DNA of 64,000 nt from Paenimyroides ummariense (GTDB lineage Bacteria; Bacteroidota; Bacteroidia; Flavobacteriales; Flavobacteriaceae), in contig NZ_FOVI01000014.1 in assembly GCF_900115115.1 (NCBI RefSeq), forward strand, positions 1 through 64,000. The letters are read 5' to 3'. Shown here one piece after another: positions 7,729 to 17,122 of this stretch. The position numbers and the translations under genes were made by a program. The notes beneath the pieces are model-generated. The model saw only the letters and a list, made by a program, of their open reading frames with translations. It ran no database searches and was not told the origin of the DNA. Numbering within the stretch: position 1 is the stretch's first letter; every line of letters starts with the position of its first letter.

Positions 7729-9606
7729 ATGGAAGAAAAAAAATTAGACAAAAGTAGCCTTATTGGTATGGCTATAATTACCGTTTTATTGTTTTGGATG
7801 ATGTCTGGAACTATGTTTGGAGATAAAAAAGATGATAAAACAAAAGAAACAGCTAAAACCGAAACGGTTGCTAACACGTCAATTGATCAGTTGGCTGCAA
7901 ATGCACAAAACGATACGGTTGCAAATGCGAAATTAAAAAGTCAGTTAGGTTCGTTTGCTTACGGTGCGTCGTTGCCAAGTGTTACTGGGGCTAAGGATAT
8001 TACAGTAAATAACGGCGTTTTAACAGTTGTTTTTTCTAACAAAGGCGGATATATCAAAGAAGTTACCGTTAACGATCAAAAAAGAATTTCGAGCAAAAAT
8101 GATGATTTGGTAAAAATTATCACCAACAATAATTCAAAATTAGACCTTAAGTTTACTACAAAAGACAATCGTTTGTTAAATACAAAAGATTTGTTGTTTG
8201 AACCTACTACGACAAAAGAAGGCGAGAACACGGTAGTTTCTATGAAATTAAAAACATCAGAAACGGCGTATTTAGAATATCGTTATGTATTAAAACCTAA
8301 CGAATACATGTTAGATTTAAGCATAAAATCGGTTGGTTTAAGTTCTGTTCTTAACACGGCTGCACCTGCAGAATTAACTTGGCAGTTAAAAGCTACACGT
8401 AACGAAAAATCAATCACTTACGAAAATCGTTATTCAGAAATTGTTTATGAATACGAAGATGGTAAAGACGATTATTTAAATCCTGCAAAAACAACTACCG
8501 AAGACGCTAAAGATTTAACTTATGTGGCATTTAAACAGCATTTGTTTACATCGGTTTTATTAACGGAAACTCCTATTAAAGCAGCAAAATTAAGTCAAGA
8601 AAATTTGGTAGATAAGGAAGATGAAAATGCAGCGTTCTTAAAAGATTTTACTGTGGTAATGCCGTTAGAATATAAAGGAGGCGAAATAAACTACAACATG
8701 AATCTGTACATGGGTCCTACAGATTATAACATCTTAAACGATTACGATAAAAATTTAGACGAAATTGTACCATTAGGTTGGGGAATTTTTGGTTGGTTGA
8801 ACAAATTAATCGTTATCCCGATTTTCACGGTATTAACAACGCTAATTCCACACGGAATTGCCATTGTATTGTTCACGATCGTTATCCGTTTAATCATGTC
8901 GCCGGTTCAATACAAATCGTACGTATCACAGGCAAAAATGAAAATTATTCGTCCGGAAGTAAACGAATTAAATGAAAAGTATGCGAAAGATCCAATGAAA
9001 AAACAGCAGGAAACAATGAAGTTGTACAACAAAGCCGGAGTAAATCCAATGGCGGGTTGTATTCCAATGTTGATTCAGTTGCCGGTTTTCTACGCATTAT
9101 TCAGTTTCTTCCCGTCAGCGTTTGATTTAAGACAAAAAGCATTCCTTTGGGCAGACGATTTATCGTCGTACGACAGCGTGTTTACCTTGCCGTTTTCAAT
9201 TCCATTCTACGGAAACCACGTAAGTTTGTTCCCAATTTTGGCTGCTTTGGCAACGTTTGTTTACATGAAAATGACAACCGGCGATCAAGCTGCAATGACT
9301 CCGCAACAGGAAGGTATGCCTGATATGAGCAAAATCATGAAAGTAATGATTTACATTTCACCAATCATGATGTTGTTCTTCTTTAACAATTACGCATCTG
9401 GATTATCGTTGTATTACTTTATTTCCAATTTAATTACCATTGGTATTATGTATGTAATTAAAAACAAAATTGTTACAGAAGATAAAGTAAAATTGATTAT
9501 TGAAAACAATAAATCTAAAGAAAAGCCTAAATCAAAGTTCCAACGCAAAATGGATGAGTTGATGGAACAGGCACAACAACAGCAAAATGCTCAAAAGAAA
9601 AAATAA
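7729..9606 (+). CDS. yidC: Membrane protein insertase YidC
   Basis: A 625-residue inner-membrane insertase of the Gram-negative type. After an N-terminal membrane anchor (SLIGMAIITVLLFWMMSG), a large periplasmic domain of about 320 residues follows. The conserved five-helix insertase core starts near WGIFGWLNKLIVIPIFTVL. Within it are VIRLIMSPVQYKSYVSQAKM (core helix and cytoplasmic hairpin), GCIPMLIQLPVFYALFSFFP and the last helices. It ends with a Lys/Gln-rich tail typical of YidC proteins that bind ribosomes. It inserts and folds proteins either with SecYEG or alone. A terminator follows at 9624-9653. Confidence 0.97.
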   Translation: MEEKKLDKSSLIGMAIITVLLFWMMSGTMFGDKKDDKTKETAKTETVANTSIDQLAANAQNDTVANAKLKSQLGSFAYGASLPSVTGAKDITVNNGVLTVVFSNKGGYIKEVTVNDQKRISSKNDDLVKIITNNNSKLDLKFTTKDNRLLNTKDLLFEPTTTKEGENTVVSMKLKTSETAYLEYRYVLKPNEYMLDLSIKSVGLSSVLNTAAPAELTWQLKATRNEKSITYENRYSEIVYEYEDGKDDYLNPAKTTTEDAKDLTYVAFKQHLFTSVLLTETPIKAAKLSQENLVDKEDENAAFLKDFTVVMPLEYKGGEINYNMNLYMGPTDYNILNDYDKNLDEIVPLGWGIFGWLNKLIVIPIFTVLTTLIPHGIAIVLFTIVIRLIMSPVQYKSYVSQAKMKIIRPEVNELNEKYAKDPMKKQQETMKLYNKAGVNPMAGCIPMLIQLPVFYALFSFFPSAFDLRQKAFLWADDLSSYDSVFTLPFSIPFYGNHVSLFPILAALATFVYMKMTTGDQAAMTPQQEGMPDMSKIMKVMIYISPIMMLFFFNNYASGLSLYYFISNLITIGIMYVIKNKIVTEDKVKLIIENNKSKEKPKSKFQRKMDELMEQAQQQQNAQKKK

Positions 9607-9623
9607 TTTATTTTTATTATATT

Positions 9624-9653
9624 TAAAGCATCCTTGAAAAAGGGTGCTTTTTT
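9624..9653 (+). terminator. Intrinsic terminator after yidC
   Basis: AAAGCATCC pairs with GGGTGCTTT (one G-U pair) around an eight-base loop, then a T run. Confidence 0.85.
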
Positions 9654-9743
9654 AATATTAACAAAAAGCGAAAGTATAAAAGGATTATAATATTTATCCA
9701 TAGGAAGACTTAATAACCGTATATAATTTTAATTTATAAATTA

Positions 9744-10166
9744 ATGAAGTTTTACAAATTCTTAGTATCCATTTTGTTTTCTTATGGTTTATTAGAACTA
9801 ATGAAGTACACAGTTTTACTTTTTTTTCTTTTAACAGATGATGATATATATTATTTCCAAAATATAAATACTAACTCTTTTTCTATAAAAGTTGGATTAA
9901 GCAATTATTTACCAATTTATTTAGGAATTTTGTATATTTTAACTCATTTTGTAGTCAAATTATATAAAAGAAGGAAACTAGATTTTTTAAACTTTTTTTC
10001 ATTGATAATTTCATTGACTTTGTATATTTTTTTTGATTTTAGAAAAGCACTCTTCTTTATTGACAATTGGAAATTAAAATTATTACTTTCTTATGTACTT
10101 TTAATACTAATCATGATTGTTATTAAAAGACTACTCGCTAAACTAACCATGCTTTCACAGTCGTGA
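9744..10166 (+). CDS. Hypothetical four-helix membrane protein
   Basis: A 140-residue, very hydrophobic protein with four likely spans: near residues 5-30 (SILFSYGLLELMKYTVLLFF), 50-70, 82-100 (FFSLIISLTLYIFFDF) and 110-130 (LLLSYVLLILIMIVI). Basic residues sit between helices 2 and 3 (KLYKRRK). I recognise no family motif. Its codons are more AT-rich than those of yidC, with long T runs, which may mean recent acquisition or weak constraint. It is isolated between the yidC terminator and a convergent gene. Function unknown. Confidence 0.55.
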   Translation: MKFYKFLVSILFSYGLLELMKYTVLLFFLLTDDDIYYFQNINTNSFSIKVGLSNYLPIYLGILYILTHFVVKLYKRRKLDFLNFFSLIISLTLYIFFDFRKALFFIDNWKLKLLLSYVLLILIMIVIKRLLAKLTMLSQS

Positions 10167-10206
10167 TGCTTGTACTTAATAAATGCATGTTTTAAGATAT
10201 TTTATT

Positions 10207-11322
10207 TTAATCGACCAAATTCGCCAATTCTTCGCCTACAATCGAACCAATCGCAATTCCCGTTCCTGTTAAACGAACGCCGCAATACACATTTTCGGAT
10301 AATTGTTTTACAATCGGATTTCGCTGTTTGCCCATTCCCATAATTCCGCTCCAACGATGATCGATTTGAAATTTATGATTGGGTAAAATGATTTCACGTA
10401 AATAAGTTTCCAATTGATTTTGAATTAAATCTGTTGTGCCGAATTCAGTTGTGGTTTCGCCTTCCAAATCAAGATTTCGTCCACCGCCAAACAAAACGCG
10501 GTTTCCGATATTTCTAAAATAATAAAATCCTTCATCCATATGAAAACAACCTTTGAACGGTAAATTTTCTATTGGTTTGGTGACCAAAACTTGTGCCCGA
10601 GCAGGAACTACGTCCAAATCGTATAACTTTTTAGTAAATGCGTTGGTACACAAAAACACTTTTTTTGAATTGAAATGAAATCCATTTTCCAATTCAATTT
10701 CCACTTCAGAATTCAAATCGTTTATTGATTTTACTTCTACATTATTTAAAATGGAAATTTGATTTGAAATAACCAATTCTACAAAAGATTTCATCATTTT
10801 GCCGGTATGGATATGACCTTCAAAATCGGTTTCAATCATTCCGATTGTATTTTGAAAACCAAAATCTTTATCAGATTTTCGGTAAACATTTTCGTTAAAA
10901 ATCGGTTTCAAGCAACCGTTAATTTTATTTAGATTTGAAAAACTCATTTCCATCAACTCTTTATCAGATTCACGGAAAATTTCATAACCCCCAAATTGAT
11001 GATAATCCATTCTTTCATCAGGAATTAATGATCTTAACTTTTGCAAACCTTTAAATCTTCTTTCCACCAATTTGTAAACTTCTTCTTCAGAATTCGATTC
11101 TAAATACCAAAGCACTTCAGACAAAGTTCCGAAACAAGCAAATCCGGCGTTTTTGGTGCTTGCGCCTTCGGGTAGCATTCCTTTTTCAATGATGATAATT
11201 TTCGCTTCAGGATGTTTTTTGCGTAAATGATACGCGGTGCTTAAACCCACAATTCCACTACCAATAATTGTAAAATCCACATTTCGGAAGTACGTTTCCA
11301 ATTCCCAAAAACTTAAATTCAT
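10207..11322 (-). CDS. FAD-dependent oxidoreductase (DAO/DadA-like)
   Basis: A 371-residue flavoenzyme of the D-amino-acid oxidase fold. The dinucleotide-binding motif is FTIIGSGIVGLSTAYHL near residue 17, followed after the first beta-alpha-beta unit by EKGMLPEGASTKNAGFACFG, a stretch seen in the glycine oxidase and gamma-glutamylputrescine oxidase group. The C-terminal flavin-contacting part has WSGIMGMGKQRNP and GVRLTGTGIAIGS. It probably oxidises a secondary amine or amino acid. The substrate cannot be named, and no pathway partner adjoins it. A TAnnTTTG box on the minus strand lies 17 bases before the ATG. Confidence 0.85.
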   Translation of the reverse strand: MNLSFWELETYFRNVDFTIIGSGIVGLSTAYHLRKKHPEAKIIIIEKGMLPEGASTKNAGFACFGTLSEVLWYLESNSEEEVYKLVERRFKGLQKLRSLIPDERMDYHQFGGYEIFRESDKELMEMSFSNLNKINGCLKPIFNENVYRKSDKDFGFQNTIGMIETDFEGHIHTGKMMKSFVELVISNQISILNNVEVKSINDLNSEVEIELENGFHFNSKKVFLCTNAFTKKLYDLDVVPARAQVLVTKPIENLPFKGCFHMDEGFYYFRNIGNRVLFGGGRNLDLEGETTTEFGTTDLIQNQLETYLREIILPNHKFQIDHRWSGIMGMGKQRNPIVKQLSENVYCGVRLTGTGIAIGSIVGEELANLVD

Positions 11323-11339
11323 GTTGAAATTATTTACCT

Positions 11340-11347
11340 CAAAAATA
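11340..11347 (-). promoter_or_regulatory. Promoter -7 box (TATTTTTG on minus) for the FAD oxidoreductase
   Basis: Reads TATTTTTG on the minus strand, 17 bases upstream of the start at 11322. Confidence 0.5.
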
Positions 11348-11473
11348 AGCTGTTTTGAATAATTTTCAACTTCATATTATAATTTTTAGTTTATAAATGA
11401 ACACCAACTTAAATTTGTAAAAATGAAACTATAATTTTTGGCAAAATAATTGTAAATACATAACCATATAACG

Positions 11474-11481
11474 TATTTTTG
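11474..11481 (+). promoter_or_regulatory. Promoter -7 box TATTTTTG for the MORN-repeat gene
   Basis: Matches TAnnTTTG, with a TTG -33 element at 11450-11452 (21-base spacer), 21 bases before the ATG. Confidence 0.65.
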
Positions 11482-11502
11482 AAACAAATTAATTAAGCAA
11501 AA

Positions 11503-12135
11503 ATGAAACAATATATTATAACATCATTGGCAGTTTTAGCAGCAACAACAGCTGTTTATGCACAAGATGTCAATAAAACCAATGCACAAGGCAAACGTGA
11601 AGGTGTTTGGGTTGGTTACTACCCGAAAACCAATTATGTGAAGTATGAAGGAACTTTTAAAGACGGAAAAGAAACCGGAACTTTTAAGTTTTATGCCGAT
11701 GAACCTGAAAAAAAACTCATTGCAACAAAAGAATTTAAAGCAGACGGATCAGTTTACGCCATTTTTTACAATGGAAAAAAGAAAATGTCTGAAGGTTTGT
11801 ATGTAAATAAATTACGTGAAGGCATTTGGAAGGTTTACCATATTGATGGACAACATGTAATGTCTGAAGAGCCTTATAAAAATGATAAAATTCACGGTGT
11901 TAAAAAAGGATATTACATATCTGGCAAATTATCTGAAGAATTAGAATATAAGAACGGAATAGAAAACGGAATTTCTAATCAATATGCCGAAAATGGTGTG
12001 AAAATCAAAGAGACACAGTACGTTAATGGAAACTTGGATGGTAAAATCATTATTCGCGATGAAACCGGAAAAATTACCGACGAAGCTAAATATGTTAACG
12101 GCAAGCTAATTGTACCTAAAAAAGATTCCAAATAA
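11503..12135 (+). CDS. Secreted MORN-repeat (YwqK-like) protein
   Basis: A 210-residue protein with a signal peptide (MKQYIITSLAVLAATTAVYA, cleavage before QD) followed by tandem MORN-variant repeats of about 20-25 residues. Examples are GKREGVWVGYYPKTNYVKYE, KLREGIWKVYHIDGQHVMSE, and NGIENGISNQYAENGVKIKE. The repeats run to residue 200 and the tail is basic (VPKKDSK). In Bacteroidota such proteins are usually periplasmic or outer-membrane-facing. Some are annotated as toxin-antitoxin YwqK, but nothing here supports a toxin role. It has its own promoter box and lies directly before mnmA, which also has its own. Confidence 0.8.
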   Translation: MKQYIITSLAVLAATTAVYAQDVNKTNAQGKREGVWVGYYPKTNYVKYEGTFKDGKETGTFKFYADEPEKKLIATKEFKADGSVYAIFYNGKKKMSEGLYVNKLREGIWKVYHIDGQHVMSEEPYKNDKIHGVKKGYYISGKLSEELEYKNGIENGISNQYAENGVKIKETQYVNGNLDGKIIIRDETGKITDEAKYVNGKLIVPKKDSK

Positions 12136-12157
12136 AATACAAATCAACCAATTGTCG

Positions 12158-12165
12158 TAACTTTG
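12158..12165 (+). promoter_or_regulatory. Promoter -7 box TAACTTTG for mnmA
   Basis: Matches TAnnTTTG, 18 bases before the mnmA ATG. Confidence 0.6.
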
Positions 12166-12183
12166 CTTTTCGATAATTAAAAA

Positions 12184-13380
12184 ATGAAAAAAAGAGTAGT
12201 AGTAGGTCTTTCAGGCGGTGTAGATTCAAGCGTTGCAGCGCAATTGCTTTTGGATCAGGGGTATGAGGTGATTGGATTGTTCATGAAAAACTGGCACGAT
12301 GACACCGTAACTATTTCCGACGAATGTCCTTGGTTAGAAGACAGTAACGATGCTTTGTTGGTTGCCGATAAATTAGGAATTCCTTTTCAAACGGTCGATT
12401 TAAGCGAACAATATAAAGAACGTATTGTAGGTTATATGTTCAATGAATACGAAAACGGACGTACACCAAATCCGGATGTTTTGTGCAACCGCGAGATTAA
12501 GTTCGACGTTTTCATGAAAATTGCCCTTGAATTAGGTGCCGATTTTGTTGCAACCGGTCATTATTGCCGAAAAGAAGAAACGGTTGTAAACGGAAAAAAG
12601 GTTTATAAATTGTTGGCAGGTAAAGATCCAAACAAAGATCAGTCATATTTTTTATGTCAGTTATCGCAAGAGCAGTTGGCGAAAGCTTTGTTCCCGATTG
12701 GCGAATATTTAAAGCCCGAAGTTCGTGAAATTGCAGCAAAAAATGATTTGATAACTGCCGAAAAGAAAGATTCGCAAGGTTTGTGTTTTATCGGTAAAGT
12801 GCGTTTACCTGAATTTTTACAGCAGCAGCTAAAACCTAAAAAAGGAATTATTTACGAAGTTTCTAAAGATCATGCTGTATATACTAATCAAAAACCGACT
12901 TTTGATTCTTTGATTGATGAATTAACTTGGGAAGCAACTTCGGTTAAATACACACCCGAAATGGCTAAAAAAGTAGGTGAGCATAACGGTGCGCATTATT
13001 TTACTATTGGTCAGCGTAAAGGGTTGAATGTAGGCGGAACTCAAGAAGCTTTGTTTATTATTGATACCAACGTTATAGAAAATGCTATTTACACAGGTCA
13101 AGGACATTTACATCCTGGTTTGTTTCGTAAAACTTTGTTAGTTCAACCGCACGAAATTCATTGGATACGTGAAGATATGCGTTTGAAAAATGGCGAATCT
13201 ATGGAAGTAATGGCACGTATTCGTTACCGTCAACCTTTACAAAAAGCAACATTGTATCAAACCGAAAAAGGGTTGTTTGTACGATTTAATGAACCGCAAT
13301 CAGCCATTACCGAAGGTCAGTTTGTTTCATGGCATATTGATGAAGAATTGATCGGATCTGGTGTAATATCGAAGATTTAA
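12184..13380 (+). CDS. mnmA: tRNA-specific 2-thiouridylase MnmA
   Basis: A 398-residue enzyme that thiolates U34 in the wobble position of Lys, Glu and Gln tRNAs. The PP-loop ATP-binding motif is [17 protein letters not shown] near residue 6. The two catalytic cysteines are Cys101 in [11 protein letters not shown] and Cys201 in SQGLCFIGK. The tRNA-binding and C-terminal beta-barrel parts follow ([10 protein letters not shown], then [14 protein letters not shown]). An insertion around residues 225-260 carrying acidic and Trp residues makes it slightly longer than the E. coli protein. A perfect hairpin terminator begins 21 bases after the stop. Confidence 0.96.
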   Translation: MKKRVVVGLSGGVDSSVAAQLLLDQGYEVIGLFMKNWHDDTVTISDECPWLEDSNDALLVADKLGIPFQTVDLSEQYKERIVGYMFNEYENGRTPNPDVLCNREIKFDVFMKIALELGADFVATGHYCRKEETVVNGKKVYKLLAGKDPNKDQSYFLCQLSQEQLAKALFPIGEYLKPEVREIAAKNDLITAEKKDSQGLCFIGKVRLPEFLQQQLKPKKGIIYEVSKDHAVYTNQKPTFDSLIDELTWEATSVKYTPEMAKKVGEHNGAHYFTIGQRKGLNVGGTQEALFIIDTNVIENAIYTGQGHLHPGLFRKTLLVQPHEIHWIREDMRLKNGESMEVMARIRYRQPLQKATLYQTEKGLFVRFNEPQSAITEGQFVSWHIDEELIGSGVISKI

Positions 13381-13401
13381 TAAAATTGAAATTATAATTG
13401 C

Positions 13402-13435
13402 AAAACCAAACTAATTTTTTTAGTTTGGTTTTTAA
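13402..13435 (+). terminator. Intrinsic terminator after mnmA
   Basis: AAAACCAAACTAA pairs perfectly with TTAGTTTGGTTTT around a short T loop, followed by T. It ends just 11 bases before the TTG start proposed for the next gene. Confidence 0.85.
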
Positions 13436-13445
13436 TTTTTATATC

Positions 13446-13871
13446 TTGAAAAAAATAGTAACTCTCTACATTTTAACACTTTTTGTTTCCTGCAAAACAT
13501 ATGAACTAACACCATTAGGCTTAAAAACGCAGTTAGAGAATAGTTCTGTAGAAGAAAAAGGTGTTAAATTAAATAATGCTTCCATTTTTTTTAATTCAAC
13601 TTACATGGCTATTAGTCTTGATTCATTACAGGTTTACGATAAACAAGGATCAGTATTTTATCTGCAAAATTCACCTTCAATAGAAATGCGTTTAATAAAT
13701 AATGAAGGCGAAAAGTTCACAATGTACTTTGATACAGTGGTTATTAAAAATGACACATTAGTAGGAAGTAGATCAAGATTTATTTCAGGTATTAAACACA
13801 AAATTCCATTTAGTACAATATCGAAAGTTTTTGTTCAAGATGGGCACAAAAATTTTAAATACACTAATTAA
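13446..13871 (+). CDS. Predicted lipoprotein of unknown function
   Basis: A 141-residue protein read from a TTG start at 13446, which gives a proper lipoprotein signal: LKKIVTLYILTLFVSC with the lipobox Cys at residue 16. The reading frame could be extended to another TTG at 13398, but that would run through the mnmA terminator hairpin and place extra residues before the signal. The mature part looks like beta strands and ends in SRFISGIKHKIPFSTISKVF. No family was recognised. It lies 7 bases before the nitronate monooxygenase gene and is probably cotranscribed with it. Confidence 0.65.
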   Translation: MKKIVTLYILTLFVSCKTYELTPLGLKTQLENSSVEEKGVKLNNASIFFNSTYMAISLDSLQVYDKQGSVFYLQNSPSIEMRLINNEGEKFTMYFDTVVIKNDTLVGSRSRFISGIKHKIPFSTISKVFVQDGHKNFKYTN

Positions 13872-13878
13872 AAATATT

Positions 13879-14817
13879 ATGAACAGAATAACACAACTAT
13901 TCAATATAAAATACCCAATTATTCAAGGCGGAATGATCTGGAACAGTGGTTACAAATTGGCAGCAGCAGTTAGTAATTCAGGCGGTTTGGGTCTAATTGG
14001 TGCAGGATCCATGTATCCGGAAGTTTTACGTGAACATATTCAAAAATGCAAAAAAGCAACCGATAAACCTTTTGGTGTTAATGTACCAATGCTGTATCCA
14101 AATGTTGAAGAAATAATGAATATTATTGTAGAAGAAGGTGTTAAAATCGTTTTTACATCGGCAGGAAATCCAAAAACATGGACTTCGTGGTTAAAAGAAC
14201 GTGGAATAACGGTGGTTCATGTGGTTAGTTCGTCAAAATTTGCGTTGAAAGCACAGGAAGCTGGTGTTGATGCTGTTGTTGCGGAAGGTTTTGAAGCCGG
14301 CGGACATAACGGTCGGGAAGAAACTACAACACTGACTTTAATCCCGATGGTAAAACAACATTTACAAATTCCTTTGATTGCTGCGGGTGGAATTGCAACC
14401 GGGAAATCTATGCACGCAGCAATGATTTTGGGAGCAGACGCAGTTCAAATGGGAACTCGATTTGCAATGACTACCGAAAGCTCATCTCATCAAAATTTTA
14501 AAGATACTTGTGTAAATGCGCAGGAAGGTGATACGTATCTTACGTTAAAAGAATTGGCGCCGGTACGTTTAATTCGAAACAAATTTTTTAACGAAGTGCA
14601 AGAAGCTTATGGAAAATGTGCTACTACCGATGATTTAAAAGCGTTATTGGGAAGAGCAAGAGCAAAGCGCGGTATGTTTGAAGGCGATTTGGAAGACGGC
14701 GAACTAGAAATTGGTCAGATTGTAGGTTTAATAAATGAAATTAAACCAGTTAGTGATGTTATGGCTGAAATTATGGCTGATTTTGAAAAATCGGTTGCAA
14801 CAACTTTTTCGTTCTAA
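13879..14817 (+). CDS. Nitronate monooxygenase family protein (FMN TIM barrel)
   Basis: A 312-residue FMN-dependent TIM-barrel enzyme of the nitronate monooxygenase/2-nitropropane dioxygenase family. Diagnostic parts are YPIIQGGMIW at the N terminus, SNSGGLGLIGAGS, VVAEGFEAGGHNG carrying the catalytic His, and PLIAAGGIATGKSM followed by ADAVQMGTRF for FMN phosphate binding. In Flavobacteriaceae many such proteins are housekeeping detoxifiers of propionate 3-nitronate, though some act as enoyl reductases. The start at 13879 follows the upstream stop by seven bases; an earlier in-frame ATG lies inside the lipoprotein gene. A terminator follows at 14842. Confidence 0.9.
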   Translation: MNRITQLFNIKYPIIQGGMIWNSGYKLAAAVSNSGGLGLIGAGSMYPEVLREHIQKCKKATDKPFGVNVPMLYPNVEEIMNIIVEEGVKIVFTSAGNPKTWTSWLKERGITVVHVVSSSKFALKAQEAGVDAVVAEGFEAGGHNGREETTTLTLIPMVKQHLQIPLIAAGGIATGKSMHAAMILGADAVQMGTRFAMTTESSSHQNFKDTCVNAQEGDTYLTLKELAPVRLIRNKFFNEVQEAYGKCATTDDLKALLGRARAKRGMFEGDLEDGELEIGQIVGLINEIKPVSDVMAEIMADFEKSVATTFSF

Positions 14818-14841
14818 AATCACAATAAACCCATAAAAAGC

Positions 14842-14872
14842 AAGGAATATTTATTAAGATATTCCTTTTTTT
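14842..14872 (+). terminator. Intrinsic terminator after nitronate monooxygenase
   Basis: AAGGAATAT pairs with ATATTCCTT around an eight-base loop, followed by T. Confidence 0.85.
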
Positions 14873-14903
14873 ATTAAATTTAGTACCCTATAAGAATACT
14901 ACC

Positions 14904-16811
14904 ATGAGTTACTATAAAATTGCCGATTTAGAGCAGTACTTTAAGCATCATAAAAAATCAGTTCGCGAACCACGTAAATTCTGGAGCAAAATTGCCGAAG
15001 AAAATTTTATCTGGTATCAGGCTTGGGATAAAGTTTTTGAATTTGATATGGGTAAAGGCGATATTAAGTGGTTTTTAAACGGAAAATTGAATATCACCAA
15101 GAACTGTATCGACAGACATTTATCTAAGCGTGGTGAAAAAACGGCAATTATTTTTGAACCGAACAATCCTTCCGAAGAACCGCAGCACATCAGTTATAAC
15201 GAACTGTACACCAGGGTTTCAAAAACAACGAATGTATTAAAATCGTTAGGAGTTAAAAAAGGCGATCGTGTGTGTATTTATCTGCCAATGATTCCTGAAT
15301 TAGCTGTAACAATGCTGGCTTGTGCAAGAATAGGAGCGATACATTCGGTTATTTTTGCAGGATTTTCCGATGCTGCCATTCGTTCTCGAGTTGAAGATTG
15401 TGGTGCGAAAGTTATTGTAACTTCAGACGGAGGTTTCCGTGGCGAAAAAACAATAAAAATTAAAGAAATTGTTGATAAGGCTATTGAAGGACTTCCATCG
15501 GTTGAAAAAGTTTTGGTTGTAAAACGTACGAACGAACCGGTAGCTTTTAACGATAAAATTGATGTTTGGTTTGATGAATTGTATGAAGCTGCAGAAGCAT
15601 CAAACATTGCTGAAATCATGGATTCCGAAGATCCATTGTTTATTTTATATACGTCAGGATCAACAGGGAAACCGAAAGGAATGGTACATTCAACGGCGGG
15701 TTATATGATTCAAACTGCCTATACTTTTCAAAATGTATTCGATTATAAAGAAGGCGATATTTTCTGGTGTACTGCCGATTTGGGTTGGATTACCGGACAT
15801 TCGTACATTCTGTATGGCGCATTATTAAACGGTGCAACAACTGTGATTTTTGAGGGAATTCCAACGTATCCGAATCCATCGCGCTATTGGGATATTATCG
15901 ATAAATATCAGGTTACGCATTTTTACACGGCGCCAACAGCTATTCGATCATTAATGACCAGCGATTATTCGTATGTGGCATCGCACAATTTATCTTCTTT
16001 AAGAGTTTTAGGTTCTGTAGGCGAGCCGATTAATGAGGAAGCTTGGCATTGGTTTAACGATTTTATCGGAAAAAAACGTTGTCCGATCGTAGATACATGG
16101 TGGCAGACAGAAACCGGATCAATCATGATTTCTCCGTTGGCATGTATTACACCAACAAAACCAACGTATGCAACTTTACCATTACCGGGAATACAAACGG
16201 TTTTAATGGACGAGAAAAATAACGAAATCACCGGTAATCAGGTTATGGGTAGTTTATGTGTTAAATTTCCATGGCCATCTATTGCCCGAACAATTTGGGG
16301 CGATCACGAACGTTTTGTAAAAACCTATTTTTCTGATTTTCCGGGAACATACTTCACAGGCGATAATGCCTTGAGAGATGAAGTTGGTTATTACAGAATT
16401 ACAGGCCGTGCAGATGATGTAGTAATTGTTTCGGGACACAATCTGGGAACAGCACCGATTGAAGATGCCATAAACCAGCATCCGGCGGTTGCAGAATCCG
16501 CAGTGGTAGGCTTTCCGCACGATATTAAAGGAAATGCATTATACGGATTTATATCTTTAAAATTAGAAGGAAGCACACGAGATCGTGAAAACTTAAAAAA
16601 GGAAATAAACCAGTTAATAGCCGATCATTATGGACCAATTGGTAAATTAGATAAAATGCAGTTTGTAGATGATTTACCTAAAACACGTTCAGGAAAAATT
16701 TTACGTCGTGTTTTAAGATCCATTGCTATAAATCAATTAGATAATTTTGGCGATACATCAACAATGATTAACCCTGAAGTGGTTTCAAAAATTATAGAAA
16801 ATAGATTGTAA
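14904..16811 (+). CDS. acs: Acetyl-CoA synthetase
   Basis: A 635-residue AMP-forming acyl-CoA synthetase that turns acetate, ATP and CoA into acetyl-CoA. The N-terminal acetyl-CoA synthetase region begins at residue 1 (YYKIADLEQYFKHHKKSVRE). The adenylate loop is ILYTSGSTGKPKGMVHS, the acetyl pocket region has DTWWQTETGSIMISP, the hinge contains YRITGRADDVV, and the C-terminal catalytic Lys is in PKTRSGKILRRVLR, the residue regulated by acetylation in other bacteria. Length matches the family. It has its own transcription unit, bounded by terminators on both sides. Confidence 0.95.
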   Translation: MSYYKIADLEQYFKHHKKSVREPRKFWSKIAEENFIWYQAWDKVFEFDMGKGDIKWFLNGKLNITKNCIDRHLSKRGEKTAIIFEPNNPSEEPQHISYNELYTRVSKTTNVLKSLGVKKGDRVCIYLPMIPELAVTMLACARIGAIHSVIFAGFSDAAIRSRVEDCGAKVIVTSDGGFRGEKTIKIKEIVDKAIEGLPSVEKVLVVKRTNEPVAFNDKIDVWFDELYEAAEASNIAEIMDSEDPLFILYTSGSTGKPKGMVHSTAGYMIQTAYTFQNVFDYKEGDIFWCTADLGWITGHSYILYGALLNGATTVIFEGIPTYPNPSRYWDIIDKYQVTHFYTAPTAIRSLMTSDYSYVASHNLSSLRVLGSVGEPINEEAWHWFNDFIGKKRCPIVDTWWQTETGSIMISPLACITPTKPTYATLPLPGIQTVLMDEKNNEITGNQVMGSLCVKFPWPSIARTIWGDHERFVKTYFSDFPGTYFTGDNALRDEVGYYRITGRADDVVIVSGHNLGTAPIEDAINQHPAVAESAVVGFPHDIKGNALYGFISLKLEGSTRDRENLKKEINQLIADHYGPIGKLDKMQFVDDLPKTRSGKILRRVLRSIAINQLDNFGDTSTMINPEVVSKIIENRL

Positions 16812-16818
16812 AGAAAAG

Positions 16819-16846
16819 TCCCGAAGCAACGCTTCGGGATTTTTTT
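16819..16846. terminator. Bidirectional terminator between acs and clpS
   Basis: TCCCGAAGC pairs with GCTTCGGGA around AAC, with T runs on both sides. It overlaps the last codons of clpS, which ends at 16845. Confidence 0.9.
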
Positions 16847-17120
16847 ATTGTATTTCGGCACTTAAACCGGCATCTAACAAAGCAGAACACATAGGAACTA
16901 AATCATTAATATCGCCTGATTTTACATCGCATTTACCTTTGTAATGTACCAATAAAGCACATTGTTCTGCTTGTAAAGGTTCGTGGTTGCAAACTTTTAC
17001 TAAAGTGTCTATAACATGGTCAAAAGTATTTACATCATCATTAAAAAGAACAATTGTATTTTGGTTACCTAAAAGTTCTTCTATTTTTACTTCTTCTAGA
17101 ATTTGTTCCTTTGTACTCAT
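16845..17120 (-). CDS. clpS: ATP-dependent Clp protease adaptor ClpS
   Basis: A 91-residue adaptor that delivers N-degron substrates to ClpA or ClpC. The family core is visible: TIVLFNDDVNTFDHVIDTLV near residue 22, the helix containing HEPLQAEQCALLVHYKGKC, and the C-terminal strand region with GDINDLVPMCSALLDAGLSA. The acidic Asn-Asp-Asp group that binds the N-terminal residue of substrates is present. It follows prmA with only two bases between, so both are in one operon, an arrangement common in Flavobacteriaceae. Confidence 0.93.
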   Translation of the reverse strand: MSTKEQILEEVKIEELLGNQNTIVLFNDDVNTFDHVIDTLVKVCNHEPLQAEQCALLVHYKGKCDVKSGDINDLVPMCSALLDAGLSAEIQ

Positions 17121-17122
17121 TT

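Noticed and set aside
11503..12135. MORN protein as a YwqK-type antitoxin.
   Set aside because: No toxin gene is adjacent and the protein has a signal peptide.
13398..13445. Upstream TTG start for the lipoprotein after mnmA.
   Set aside because: It would translate through the terminator hairpin and destroy the lipoprotein signal layout.
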